Below, one piece after another: positions 36,393 through 45,028 of a stretch of DNA of 64,000 bases (positions are counted from its first letter, which is position 1; every line of letters starts with the position of its first letter). The notes below the pieces were generated by a model. The model saw only the letters and a list, made by a program, of their open reading frames with translations, had not been told where the DNA came from and did not search any database. The DNA lies in the NCBI GenBank assembly GCA_026702845.1, contig JADCLS010000001.1, positions 620,001 through 684,000 of the forward strand. The letters are read 5' to 3'. A program made the translations under genes and the position numbers. The DNA is from Candidatus Heimdallarchaeota archaeon. Its GTDB lineage: Archaea; Asgardarchaeota; Heimdallarchaeia; Heimdallarchaeales; Kariarchaeaceae.

Positions 36393-37124
36393 CTATCTCC
36401 AGATGCCTACATCCAAATCACGTAAGGTTTTCTTTGCCTTATTAATCAAATCACCTTGTATTAAACTTCCATGTTGCGGGCAGATCATATCAATATCAAA
36501 TCGATCTATTTTATCTAGAAAATTATTTACATGACGTTTATCTGGAAAATATGGCTGTGCAAATGCTTTCATTGATTCTAAGTAATATTCATTTGCATAC
36601 AATGACCAGTCTACACTAAAACCCCCAAATATATCAGAACTAAACAAAAGTTTCTCTTTGTGATCGTAGATGACCATGGCTCCTGGAAAATGCAAATAAG
36701 GACTAGTTATCACTTCAAGAATTCGACCAGAGCTTCCAATCTGAATTTTGTCACCGTCATCAACATGAAGAATTTTGCTTTCAATCCCGTAATAAGGTAA
36801 AAAAAGAGATGTTCGATCAGTTGCTATTAAATCAAAATTATTCACACCAACTATCTCTTCGATGAGGGGGATACAAGCTACAAGATCTGGATCCTGATGA
36901 TTCACAATGATAATTGAGATCTTTTCTAGTGGAATTATACTCTCAATTTTCTTCTTAACCCAGTTCCAATGTCTAGCAGCCCTAGATCCAGGATCAATTA
37001 AAATGGCATCATCATCCTCTAGAATTAGGTAGGGATTATTGCTGAAACCTGCATCATTATCTGGCCATCCAAGCCAATAAACATTTTTCCTAATTTCAAT
37101 AGCTTCTTCTGGGTTAATAGACAT
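36393..37124 (-). CDS. Flavodiiron-like metallo-beta-lactamase protein (ODP type)
   Basis: The 243-residue metallo-beta-lactamase fold protein matches the diiron domain of flavodiiron proteins: metal ligands H76, D78, D80 (NHQDPDL), H145 (SPYLHFPGAM), D164 (FSSDIFGGF) and H218 (CPQHGSL) have the spacing of His79, Glu81, Asp83, His146, Asp165 and His226 in that family. The flavodoxin domain that supplies electrons is absent, as in the oxygen-binding diiron proteins (ODP) that act as O2/iron sensors in bacterial chemotaxis. So sensing rather than O2 reduction is likely, unless a separate flavodoxin serves. First gene of a three-gene operon. Confidence 0.8.
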   Translation of the reverse strand: MSINPEEAIEIRKNVYWLGWPDNDAGFSNNPYLILEDDDAILIDPGSRAARHWNWVKKKIESIIPLEKISIIIVNHQDPDLVACIPLIEEIVGVNNFDLIATDRTSLFLPYYGIESKILHVDDGDKIQIGSSGRILEVITSPYLHFPGAMVIYDHKEKLLFSSDIFGGFSVDWSLYANEYYLESMKAFAQPYFPDKRHVNNFLDKIDRFDIDMICPQHGSLIQGDLINKAKKTLRDLDVGIWR

Positions 37125-37206
37125 GATTTCTCGTACTTTAAGCTATCGATTACAAATATAAAAATAATATGCTCATAGAGTTCAATCTTCCATAATAGAA
37201 AAAAAA

Positions 37207-38319
37207 TTACTGATAACAGGTAACTACTGTGCCTTTTTTATTTGATACTACATTTCTGAAGCGTTTCTTTAGAACCTCTATGAAATCTTTGTGTCTTAGG
37301 AAGCCTTGAAAATTGGTATCTAGGCTGTAGATTACAGCGAGTATTTTCTCTAACTCATCATCCCTTCTGTGTTGGCCAAATATTATTCTCCCAGTTTCAG
37401 AGAAACGGTTTATAATACCCTCAAGAAGGACAAATCGTTCTTCCATTTTAAAATGCTGAAGAGTATGATTTGCAAAGATGAGATCAAAATTAATACCCTC
37501 AAAATCAGGATTGGTCCAAAGATCATTTATGAGGTCTTCCTGGAGATAATTAACCATCATTAACATCTCTGCTTCAGGATTTTTATGCAACCATGCATCA
37601 ATTTTATCTCTGGCAATTTTTAATAATACAGGGCAACTCTCTACAATATACAATTCCAATTCAATATTCTTCTTTAATGCCTCCATCAAGATTGTTAATG
37701 CACCAGTTCCATTACCTGCTGCTCCATCGAGGATTGTATAGGATCTATCCGGAATTAGTTGTTGAATTCCGGATAAAATTGCTTCTTTACGAATGGAATC
37801 AACGATTTTATCATCTAAAAGAGAATTCCATACAATAGAGGTTTCAATATTATCAAAACTTGCAACCCCATATCCCTTTTCGAGTGACTCATGAGCAAAT
37901 TCTAGCAGATCCTCAGCAGCATATCGCATTCTTTTGTTATATTGATCAACTTCTTTTAACTCTTCAGTTGTAAGGGGAAATAGAATTCCCTTTATTTGGA
38001 AATGCTCAATGTTATCTTTAAGTGTTCGAGTAGTAATTTCCTTTAATCCCTTGAATACTCCTCGGATGAACTGTTGAACATATTGATTATTGGTCCACTG
38101 CATATGATCGATAATCTCATCAATTGATCTTGGTATATCTGATACAAAACGTTTGAGTTTTAATCCTTTATCCCCACCAAAAAAGGTTTCAAAGGTAATA
38201 TATTGCAGGTATGAGTAGATTTTAGTTGATTTGAGCTCAATATCTGTTGTATCAACAACAAAATCGTCTCTAAAGATGCTATCTTTCTTATTTCTTGAGA
38301 AAATCCTATTAAACACCAT
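37207..38319 (-). CDS. SAM-dependent methyltransferase with N-terminal helical domain
   Basis: Of about 370 residues, the C-terminal half is a class I methyltransferase: motif I ILDGAAGNGTGALTILM, acidic strand 2 end LYIVESCPVLLKIA, motif II INFDLIFANHTLQHFKMEER and motif III FSETGRIIFGQHR. The N-terminal 170 residues are helical and unrecognised. Start is ATG 38319, because GAGGTGAGT stands just before it and overlaps the stop of the preceding gene; the longer frame to 38406 would run into that gene. The two genes are coupled. Substrate unknown. Confidence 0.8.
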   Translation of the reverse strand: MVFNRIFSRNKKDSIFRDDFVVDTTDIELKSTKIYSYLQYITFETFFGGDKGLKLKRFVSDIPRSIDEIIDHMQWTNNQYVQQFIRGVFKGLKEITTRTLKDNIEHFQIKGILFPLTTEELKEVDQYNKRMRYAAEDLLEFAHESLEKGYGVASFDNIETSIVWNSLLDDKIVDSIRKEAILSGIQQLIPDRSYTILDGAAGNGTGALTILMEALKKNIELELYIVESCPVLLKIARDKIDAWLHKNPEAEMLMMVNYLQEDLINDLWTNPDFEGINFDLIFANHTLQHFKMEERFVLLEGIINRFSETGRIIFGQHRRDDELEKILAVIYSLDTNFQGFLRHKDFIEVLKKRFRNVVSNKKGTVVTCYQ

Positions 38320-38326
38320 ACTCACC

Positions 38327-39193
38327 TCAAACCTGTATTGGGCTCTGATCTCGATACTCATACTTGAGTATACCCCAAAGTTCCAATAGAAATGCAATGG
38401 ATACAACAGAACTCAAATATAATCCTGTACTCTCTGCAATCATCTCCAGAGAGTTCTTTCCATCCTTCATTAAGGGAAGCATTTTATCCGCAATTTCCAG
38501 ACCTGTATCACTCAGTAAAAAAGAAGCATGTCTTTTTAGATATTTGTAGCTATTTTTTCCCTGCCAAGACAACCAAACAGTTGAGGCTGAAGTCATTTCT
38601 ATCATAACCTGCTTATCCACATATGTCGGTTGTAAATCGGGCCTCTCAACAATAAACAAGATAAGAGACTTGATGACATCGATATTAACATTTCTTCCTA
38701 TTTCTAAGGCAATTAACATATCCAAAAACCGTTGCTGAACGATATCATCAAATTGCTTAATGTTATCTTGGAGTTCATATGTGACTTTGAATAGTCCAGT
38801 ACTAGATTCTAATACAGTTACCATCGAATCATCCTTATCACCAAAATGATAATTGGATAGGGTTATTAAATTCAGTACTTCCACATACTTGAATACCACT
38901 TTTACCTCATCATCAAAATCAAAAAAATAAGTTTCTATTTTTGGTTTAGGAGAAGGAATGATGGATTTTGCATGGATTTCTATCGCATTCCCTCGCTTCT
39001 GTCCTCGTACATCATAATTGGCATCTACACTGATGATTGTAGGTTCCAGTTTATCACCACAGAGATGGAAGTCATTATAATTTGTTAAACCACCATGTGC
39101 TTTCCTTAAGTGATATGACTGACTGATATTGATGTACCGTTTGCTTTTACATACTGAGCAAACATAGAAAATTCTTCTGATTTCGCCTTTCAA
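38327..39193 (-). CDS. Zinc-finger protein with C-terminal helix-turn-helix-like domain
   Basis: The 288-residue protein begins with a C2-H-type motif (VCSVCKSKRYINI, then SYHLRKAHGG and HLCGD) that probably binds zinc, continues with a mixed fold, and ends with a region resembling a PqqD or winged-helix module (SLEMIAESTGLYLSSVVSIA, then LLELWGILKY). The only start is TTG 39193, about 28 bp after a TATA-like element (39217-39227). Its stop overlaps the ribosome site of the methyltransferase gene, so the two form an operon and may act on the same target. Family not recognised. Confidence 0.6.
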   Translation of the reverse strand: MKGEIRRIFYVCSVCKSKRYINISQSYHLRKAHGGLTNYNDFHLCGDKLEPTIISVDANYDVRGQKRGNAIEIHAKSIIPSPKPKIETYFFDFDDEVKVVFKYVEVLNLITLSNYHFGDKDDSMVTVLESSTGLFKVTYELQDNIKQFDDIVQQRFLDMLIALEIGRNVNIDVIKSLILFIVERPDLQPTYVDKQVMIEMTSASTVWLSWQGKNSYKYLKRHASFLLSDTGLEIADKMLPLMKDGKNSLEMIAESTGLYLSSVVSIAFLLELWGILKYEYRDQSPIQV

Positions 39194-39420
39194 CTATAAT
39201 TATCAATTCTGTAACATCATTTAATAATTCTCTTCTGACAATAAACAAAGTAGTCAACAATTAAATCAATTAACCTTCTTTTATTCATTTCCAATTATTA
39301 ACTCATGAAGGTGTTTTAAGAAAAAAATCTTCTCTCAATATTTGGATGCAAAACAATAAATGCTTTTATTTTGCAGAATTACATCGAAACATCCATATAT
39401 CCTCTGAATAAAGGAAATTC

Positions 39421-40662
39421 ATGCATTCGGAGCCTGTACGATGCTACTATTGTGATATGTATCATAAATTATCAGAAGAAGTTCCAATTAATGAAGCCAA
39501 GTATGATCCTGATTCTTTGACTCCACGATGTGAAGTTCATTTTCAGTTTATGTGTGATTATTGTCATGGGGATTATCATTTCAACGGTATCTCTTTCTGC
39601 GCTTCATGTAAAACAATGACATGCATAAAATGTGGTCATGAAGCTATAATCAAGAAGGATTTCCTCATCTACAACTATTATTATGAAATCAAATGTAAGA
39701 ATTGTGACTCTGCTAATCCAGCCCTTGATTATGCCGAATTTGCACTTATACATCCCTATCAGCTGGGCTTCAGAAAGCCAAAAGACATATTACAAGTCTG
39801 GTTACCATTTAATACGGATATTGTGAAATGTAATGTGGTATCAGGACATGATAGATTACTGGCCTTCAATCCGGTAATCAAGGTCAGTACAGGTGATGAT
39901 ACTGATTCACGTAAAACATGGAACCAAAATGCAGATAAAGCCTTGGAAAATGATTTTGATGTTCATCATGAGATGATCATTATTCCTAATGTTCTTGAAT
40001 TGCTAGAATTAAACAAAAATGATATAGTTCTTGATCTTGGATGTGGTGGTGGAAATGTGGCAAGAAAAGTTGCTGGAAGGGTATCTGAAATTACTGGGAT
40101 AGATTATTCTGAGAATATGCTTGTTTATGCAACCAAAAGAGAAGAAGAACATCCTCTCGGTATCATTTACCATCATCTTGATGCCACCAACCTTACCTCT
40201 CTCTTTTCTGAGGGTCAGTTCACCAAGATTTTCGCTAATATGTCAATAATGGATATGGATAACCTTTCAAAGATACTCTCCCAAATATACCTTCATCTCA
40301 CACCAGGGGGAATCTTCGTGTTTTCCATAACTCATCCATGTTTTACTTGGCCAATAACAAGAAGTGTAAAATTACCAAAAGATAGCCAAAGAAATGAGGA
40401 TAAAACAGTAATTGTAGAGAATTACCTCAATGAGGGTCCAACTAAGGTAGAAATAAAATACTACCCAGCACCAATGCTCTACTACACTCGTACAGTAAGC
40501 ACGTATGTCAATACACTTTTAAAAACTGGATTTCAACTAATCGAAATCCGGGAGCCTAAAGTTGATCAAAATTTGATTGAAAAATACCCTCGAGATTTTT
40601 ATAATGACCAAGATAAAATTCCAATGTTTATGATTTTTAAGCTTAAAAAACCTGAAATATGA
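39421..40662 (+). CDS. SAM methyltransferase with N-terminal zinc-finger region
   Basis: The first about 110 residues hold four or five Cys pairs (CYYCDMYH, CDYCHGDYHF, CASCKTMTCIKCGHE, CKNCDSA), probably two or three zinc sites. Residues about 180-400 are a class I methyltransferase: IVLDLGCGGGNVARKVA (motif I), ITGIDYSENMLVYA, FTKIFANMSIMDMDN and TPGGIFVFSITHPCF. The zinc part may hold a protein or nucleic-acid substrate. ATG 39421 is the start. The gene diverges from the zinc-finger/methyltransferase operon on the other strand; both pairs join zinc fingers to methyltransferases, which may not be chance. Confidence 0.82.
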   Translation: MHSEPVRCYYCDMYHKLSEEVPINEAKYDPDSLTPRCEVHFQFMCDYCHGDYHFNGISFCASCKTMTCIKCGHEAIIKKDFLIYNYYYEIKCKNCDSANPALDYAEFALIHPYQLGFRKPKDILQVWLPFNTDIVKCNVVSGHDRLLAFNPVIKVSTGDDTDSRKTWNQNADKALENDFDVHHEMIIIPNVLELLELNKNDIVLDLGCGGGNVARKVAGRVSEITGIDYSENMLVYATKREEEHPLGIIYHHLDATNLTSLFSEGQFTKIFANMSIMDMDNLSKILSQIYLHLTPGGIFVFSITHPCFTWPITRSVKLPKDSQRNEDKTVIVENYLNEGPTKVEIKYYPAPMLYYTRTVSTYVNTLLKTGFQLIEIREPKVDQNLIEKYPRDFYNDQDKIPMFMIFKLKKPEI

Positions 40663-40674
40663 TGACAATCAATA

Positions 40675-40691
40675 TGTAATAGAATATTACA
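40675..40691 (+). promoter_or_regulatory. Metal-repressor operator 1
   Basis: TGTAATA-GAA-TATTACA is a perfect dyad with 7-bp arms. It lies about 50 bp upstream of the TATA box of the metal importer operon. Form and context suit a DtxR/MntR-type repressor; the gene for one ends the same operon. Confidence 0.6.
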
Positions 40692-40697
40692 AAAATT

Positions 40698-40714
40698 TGT
40701 AACAGGATATTACA
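40698..40714 (+). promoter_or_regulatory. Metal-repressor operator 2
   Basis: TGTAACA-GGA-TATTACA matches operator 1 with one arm mismatch. The two centres are 23 bp apart, about two helical turns, so two repressor dimers could bind the same DNA face. It ends 12 bp before the TATA box at 40727-40735. Confidence 0.6.
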
Positions 40715-40726
40715 CTTAATCATACA

Positions 40727-40735
40727 TTTATATAC
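40727..40735 (+). promoter_or_regulatory. TATA box of the metal importer operon
   Basis: TTTATATAC is centred 26 bp before ATG 40757, giving a leaderless mRNA; a repressor on the operators just upstream would block TFB or TBP binding. Confidence 0.55.
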
Positions 40736-40756
40736 TACAGAATCACTGCCTATTTC

Positions 40757-41755
40757 ATGAAATCTAAGTTGATACTTATTCTCTTGCTAGTATCTATGTT
40801 ACCAATGACTCAGACCTCAGCTGAGAAAATTAATGTTGTTACTAGTACTACTATACTCGCAGATGTCGCTAAAAATGTAGGAGGAGACTTATTAGAAGTT
40901 AATAGCATTATAGGAATTGGAGTCAATCCCCATAGCTATCAAGCTACTCCTTCAGATACTGTTTTATTAAGTTCTGCTGATGTGATTTTCTTCAATGGTG
41001 GTGGAGTAGAAGAAGGAATGGAGGAAACTCTACATGATCTCGAAACCGCTGGTAAAGCTTTTGCAGTGAATGAGTTTATTCCTGAAGAAAAGCATCTGAC
41101 CGCAAATTCGAATGATGATCATGATCATGATTATGATCCTCATTACTGGGAAGATCCAACCCTTATGATTTTTGGTGTGGAAATGATGCGAGATCAACTC
41201 ATATCTTTGGATGCAAATAATGCACTCACCTATACAGAAAATGCTGCAAATTACATTAATCAATTGAATGATGTGGATAGTCGATTACAAGCAAAAATTG
41301 ATGAATTACCAGAAAACCAGAAGTTCTTGGTTACTCAACATAATGGTTTTCAGTATCTAGGAAATCGTTATGGTTTAACCACCCAAGCACTTGAAGGTAT
41401 CAGTACAAATGATGAAGCAGGAGTATCGGAAGTGGATGCTCTGGCTAAGTATTTAAAGGATAATCAGATTAAAGTTGTGTTCATAGAGGAAACAGTACCT
41501 GAAGATCAAATGCAAGCCGTTATTGAAGCTGCTGGGGCAATTGGTTGGACAGTTGTTATAGGTGGATCACTTGTAACAGGATCCCTTAGTACAGGTGAGG
41601 CTTCCACATATATCGGAAAACTTGAAACTAATATTAACCTAATTGTATCTAATACACTTAATCCTCCAGAGGCTGAGGATGTACCACTTCAGCCATTTTG
41701 GATATTCCTATCCTTGGCTGTGTTGAGTTCAGTAAGGAGAAAGAGGAATCTATAA
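40757..41755 (+). CDS. Metal-binding protein of Zn/Mn-type ABC importer
   Basis: A cluster A-I solute-binding protein (ZnuA/TroA/MntA family) of 332 residues. It has a signal peptide (residues 1-22), the family start INVVTSTTILADVAKNVGG, GVNPHSYQATPSD (first His ligand), a short acidic His-rich loop (DDHDHDYDPHYWEDP), the second His in VTQHNGFQYL and Glu/Asp ligands in IKVVFIEETVPE. The C-terminus (FWIFLSLAVLSSVRRKR) is a hydrophobic helix with a basic tail, probably a membrane anchor. The His loop favours zinc, while a DtxR/MntR-like regulator favours manganese or iron, so the metal stays open. First gene of a five-gene operon. Confidence 0.9.
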   Translation: MKSKLILILLLVSMLPMTQTSAEKINVVTSTTILADVAKNVGGDLLEVNSIIGIGVNPHSYQATPSDTVLLSSADVIFFNGGGVEEGMEETLHDLETAGKAFAVNEFIPEEKHLTANSNDDHDHDYDPHYWEDPTLMIFGVEMMRDQLISLDANNALTYTENAANYINQLNDVDSRLQAKIDELPENQKFLVTQHNGFQYLGNRYGLTTQALEGISTNDEAGVSEVDALAKYLKDNQIKVVFIEETVPEDQMQAVIEAAGAIGWTVVIGGSLVTGSLSTGEASTYIGKLETNINLIVSNTLNPPEAEDVPLQPFWIFLSLAVLSSVRRKRNL

Positions 41756-42490
41756 ATGAACAAAATAATATCAGTTCAAAACGTCACAGTTTCATTTCAT
41801 CAGATACCTGCACTTTGGAATATTTCATTCGAAGTTGAAAGAGGAGAGATGATTGCAATAATAGGACCTAATGGAGCAGGTAAATCCACATTACTCAAAT
41901 CGATGCTCAATCTGAATCCAATAAAGAAGGGGAGTATATTGATTAAGGGAGAAGCACATCACAAATTGAACAATCGTCATAAAATATTGACATATATGCC
42001 ACAACGTTCCTCTTTAGACTGGGATTTCCCAATCAATGTGCTTGATGTGGTTGTAATGGGTAGGTATGGCCATATAGGCTGGTTCAGAAGACCCGGAAAG
42101 AAGGATAAGGAAGATGCATACAAAGCTCTCGAAAAATTTGGGATGGAAAAGTATGCAGATAAGCAAATTGGAGAATTATCTGGAGGACAAAAACAGAGGG
42201 TATTACTTGCAAGAGCTTATATACAGGATGCTGATATTTATTTTCTTGATGAACCATTTGGTGGAGTAGATACTATAACTGAAGAAACTACATTAAACCT
42301 TCTCAGAGAACTTAAAAGTAATAATAAAACCATTTTAGTGGTTACTCATGATCTTCATAGCTTAAAAGAGTATTTTGACAAGGTGTTGCTTCTTAATACA
42401 CAGAAAGTTGCATTTGGTAATACCGATGATATCCTCACTGAAGATAATCTCAAACAAGCTTATGGTGGCTTAATGCATATGGCACACTAG
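41756..42490 (+). CDS. ATPase of Zn/Mn-type ABC importer
   Basis: The 244-residue ATPase of the ZnuC/MntB group: Walker A GPNGAGKST, Q-loop MPQRSSLDWDFP (typical of this metal group), signature LSGGQKQRVLLARA, Walker B IYFLDEPFGGVDT and H-loop VTHDLHSL. Its ATG directly follows the stop of the binding-protein gene with no gap, so translation is coupled. It energises the two permeases encoded next. Confidence 0.95.
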   Translation: MNKIISVQNVTVSFHQIPALWNISFEVERGEMIAIIGPNGAGKSTLLKSMLNLNPIKKGSILIKGEAHHKLNNRHKILTYMPQRSSLDWDFPINVLDVVVMGRYGHIGWFRRPGKKDKEDAYKALEKFGMEKYADKQIGELSGGQKQRVLLARAYIQDADIYFLDEPFGGVDTITEETTLNLLRELKSNNKTILVVTHDLHSLKEYFDKVLLLNTQKVAFGNTDDILTEDNLKQAYGGLMHMAH

Positions 42491-42501
42491 GAGGATATAC
42501 T

Positions 42502-43626
42502 ATGACTATTTGGGAAATACTCGCAAATTTTGGAATTAGTTACACGCTAGCTGTTGTGTCAATAGGTGCATTAATTATCGGTTTTATCTCAGGATTACTC
42601 AGTGTGCTGTTCGTATTACAAAGAAGAAGCATTATTGGTGATGCAATTGCTCATTCCAGCTTACCAGGGATTGGTTTAGCATTTCTCATTATTCTTGAGA
42701 AAAACAGAGCTATGATGGTTATTGGTGCAATCATCACTGCATTTTTAGCAGTCATGCTAATTGTTTTAGTATCTGAATGGACCACTCTCAAGGAGGATAC
42801 TGCAATAGCCATTGTTCTGTCACTATTCTTTGCTGCAGGGATCACATTACTCACTTATATCCAGAATCTCTCAGTGAGTGCTCAAGCAGGACTAGAGCAT
42901 TACCTTTTCGGCAATATTTCCTACTTATTAAGAAAAGATCTTAGAACTATTGCATTATTGAGTTTAGTAGTTATTCTAGTGATTCTGACCTATTGGAAGG
43001 AATACAAATTAATTTTATTCAATAGAGAACAAGCCATAACCCTTGGTATTCCTGTACGTAAGCTTGAGGCCCTTTTAATGATGATAATTACACTTGCAGT
43101 TGTGCTGGCAATAGAGATGATAGGAGTGGTACTCATTGCTGGTCTCCTGATATCCCCTGCAGTTGCCAGTAGGCAATGGACACATAATTATGGTAAAATG
43201 ATGCTGTTATCGGGATCATTGGCTGCCATATCTGGGGTTTTAGGTGCTGTGACCAGTAGCAGAGTAGAGAATGTATCTCCAGGGCCTATTATTATTGTGT
43301 ATCTTACCTTGCTAGTAGTAATTTCAATCTTATTTGGATCGAAAAATGGCTATTTTGTCAATTGGATGCATCGAAATATCTTCCATAGAAAGGTGAATCA
43401 TCATGATTTAATTGATGAATTCATCAAAAATACACCAGGTTTATTAAACTCAGATGTTTTATCTACTTTGGAATTCAATAGGCAGGATTACCCTGATTTG
43501 AGTGATGATCTGCTGGAATTGATGAGACAATGCGGATTTTGCAAAAAACTATCTGCTGATAAATGTGCCCTCACCTATAAGGGAATAGAAGAAACAGAAA
43601 AATTCATCAAAGAGGTGGAGTTATGA
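42502..43626 (+). CDS. Metal ABC permease with C-terminal winged-helix-like extension
   Basis: A ZnuB/TroC-type permease: residues 1 to about 285 hold eight or so membrane helices with the family features RRSIIGDAIAHSSLPGIGLA and LLISPAVASRQW. Unlike most members, about 90 further residues follow (HHDLIDEFIKNTPG, then LLELMRQCGFCKKLSADKCA and LTYKGIEETEKFI), which read like a winged helix of the DtxR N-terminal type and could bind the operon's repressor or sense metal through its Cys pair. GGAGG lies nine bases before ATG 42502. The end overlaps the next permease by ATGA. Confidence 0.9.
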   Translation: MTIWEILANFGISYTLAVVSIGALIIGFISGLLSVLFVLQRRSIIGDAIAHSSLPGIGLAFLIILEKNRAMMVIGAIITAFLAVMLIVLVSEWTTLKEDTAIAIVLSLFFAAGITLLTYIQNLSVSAQAGLEHYLFGNISYLLRKDLRTIALLSLVVILVILTYWKEYKLILFNREQAITLGIPVRKLEALLMMIITLAVVLAIEMIGVVLIAGLLISPAVASRQWTHNYGKMMLLSGSLAAISGVLGAVTSSRVENVSPGPIIIVYLTLLVVISILFGSKNGYFVNWMHRNIFHRKVNHHDLIDEFIKNTPGLLNSDVLSTLEFNRQDYPDLSDDLLELMRQCGFCKKLSADKCALTYKGIEETEKFIKEVEL

Positions 43627-44510
43627 TCTTCTTTGAATTACTAATGATTTCCGTCCTTGTTTCTGTTATGTGTTCCATGGTAGGTGTGTTCCTTATACTG
43701 AGAAATGGATCTCTAATAGCATTTGCATTATCTCACTCAATACTGCTGGGCATAGTAATCGTCTACTTCATTACCAAAGATCTGAATTCGCCATTTATGG
43801 TATTAGGGGCCACAATCACAGGATTGATCATCGTGACACTAGTAGAATTTCTCATCAAATCCCAATTCATTAAACAAGATGCTGCATTGGGAATAATCTA
43901 CCTCTTTGTATTTTCTGTGGGATTGATCTTAATTTCTCGATATCTGGCTAATACAACATTGAGTACACAATCTGTAGTTACTGGAAATATCGCTCTTGTT
44001 CCTTTTGACCGATTAATCTGGTTAGGAATTGACTTCGGTCCTAGTTTGATGTGGATTACAATACTGACACTAAGTATTAATATAATATATTTGGTAATTT
44101 TCTATAAGGAGCTCAAAATAACATCCCTTGATGCAGAATTTGCAATGTCAATTGGATTGAACCCTTCTATTATCAACTTAAGTTTTATGTTCATAGTTAG
44201 CCTTACGGTTGTGGCATCCTTCAAAGTTGCAGGGATTGTTGTTGTGGTTGGTTTATTAGTAATTCCTCCTTCAACAGCATATCTTCTAACAAAACAACTT
44301 CATAAAATGATGGCTCTAAGCATTTTATTTGGAATTCTATCTGCAGTGATTGGATTTATGATCTCATGGAACATTGGTGATATAGAGATTTCATCCGTAA
44401 TTACCTTGGTAAGTGGTAGTATTTTTATTCTTGTATTATTCTTTGCCCCTGAAAAGGGAGTGATTAAGCAGTATAAGGATAGAACGAGGAGTGTACAGGG
44501 ATATGAGTAA
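43623..44510 (+). CDS. Second metal ABC permease
   Basis: A ZnuB/TroD-type permease of 295 residues with about eight membrane helices and the conserved loop RNGSLIAFALSHSILLGIVI and AGIVVVVGLLVIPPSTAYLL. It lacks the C-terminal extension of the first permease, so the importer is a heterodimer, as in the TroCD and SitCD systems. It overlaps the first permease by four bases (ATGA) and the regulator gene by eight bases. Confidence 0.92.
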   Translation: MIFFELLMISVLVSVMCSMVGVFLILRNGSLIAFALSHSILLGIVIVYFITKDLNSPFMVLGATITGLIIVTLVEFLIKSQFIKQDAALGIIYLFVFSVGLILISRYLANTTLSTQSVVTGNIALVPFDRLIWLGIDFGPSLMWITILTLSINIIYLVIFYKELKITSLDAEFAMSIGLNPSIINLSFMFIVSLTVVASFKVAGIVVVVGLLVIPPSTAYLLTKQLHKMMALSILFGILSAVIGFMISWNIGDIEISSVITLVSGSIFILVLFFAPEKGVIKQYKDRTRSVQGYE

Positions 44511-44937
44511 TTTCAAGGAGACACTAGAACTCACCTTTAATGAGAAGGAAACCATGAGATATTTTTTGCAGCTTGAATATGAGAAAAAAAATAAAATCAT
44601 CAAGGCAACTGAATTAACTGATATAATTGATTTCAGTAGGCCTAGAGCGTATGCAGTACTATCCAAATTAGAAGAGAAGAAAATAGTTGACAAAGTTGGT
44701 AGAAAGGGATTTCAACTGACAGAATTTGGTAATGAAGTCCTAATGGAATTTGAACACCGATTCAAAATTCTGGAAACATATTTCCACGATGAACTTAATA
44801 TGGAGCTGGAAATGGCCATGCATGAGGCATCTGCTCTTGTACTTCATGTGAGTTATGATTTCATAAAGATATTGTGCAATAAAATGGATAGACCCAAATT
44901 TTGCCCACACAACCTTGAGATCCATCATCCCACGTGA
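44503..44937 (+). CDS. DtxR/MntR-family metal-dependent repressor
   Basis: The 144-residue protein has an N-terminal winged helix (residues about 5-75: KATELTDIIDFSRPRAYAVL, then KIVDKVGRKGFQLTEFGNEV) and a C-terminal metal-binding dimerisation domain (MEMAMHEASA-like helix, HVSYDFIKILCNK and the closing FCPHN typical of the family). It has no SH3-like third domain, as in MntR. It should repress the importer operon when Mn, Fe or Zn is plentiful, by binding the two palindromes at 40675-40714. ATG 44503 is chosen over GTG 44491 because GAGGAG lies about 12 bases before it and the overlap with the permease is short. Confidence 0.88.
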   Translation: MSNFKETLELTFNEKETMRYFLQLEYEKKNKIIKATELTDIIDFSRPRAYAVLSKLEEKKIVDKVGRKGFQLTEFGNEVLMEFEHRFKILETYFHDELNMELEMAMHEASALVLHVSYDFIKILCNKMDRPKFCPHNLEIHHPT

Positions 44938-45028
44938 TGTCACACTAAAGATCACAAAAGGAGATATTTTTATGTTGAGTACGATTTTTTACTTAAATAA
45001 TTAATAGTCAACAAAAAAATGGAAAATT

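Noticed and set aside
37207..38406. Longer methyltransferase frame starting at 38406
   Set aside because: It overlaps the preceding gene by 80 bases, while ATG 38319 has an ideal GAGGTG site.
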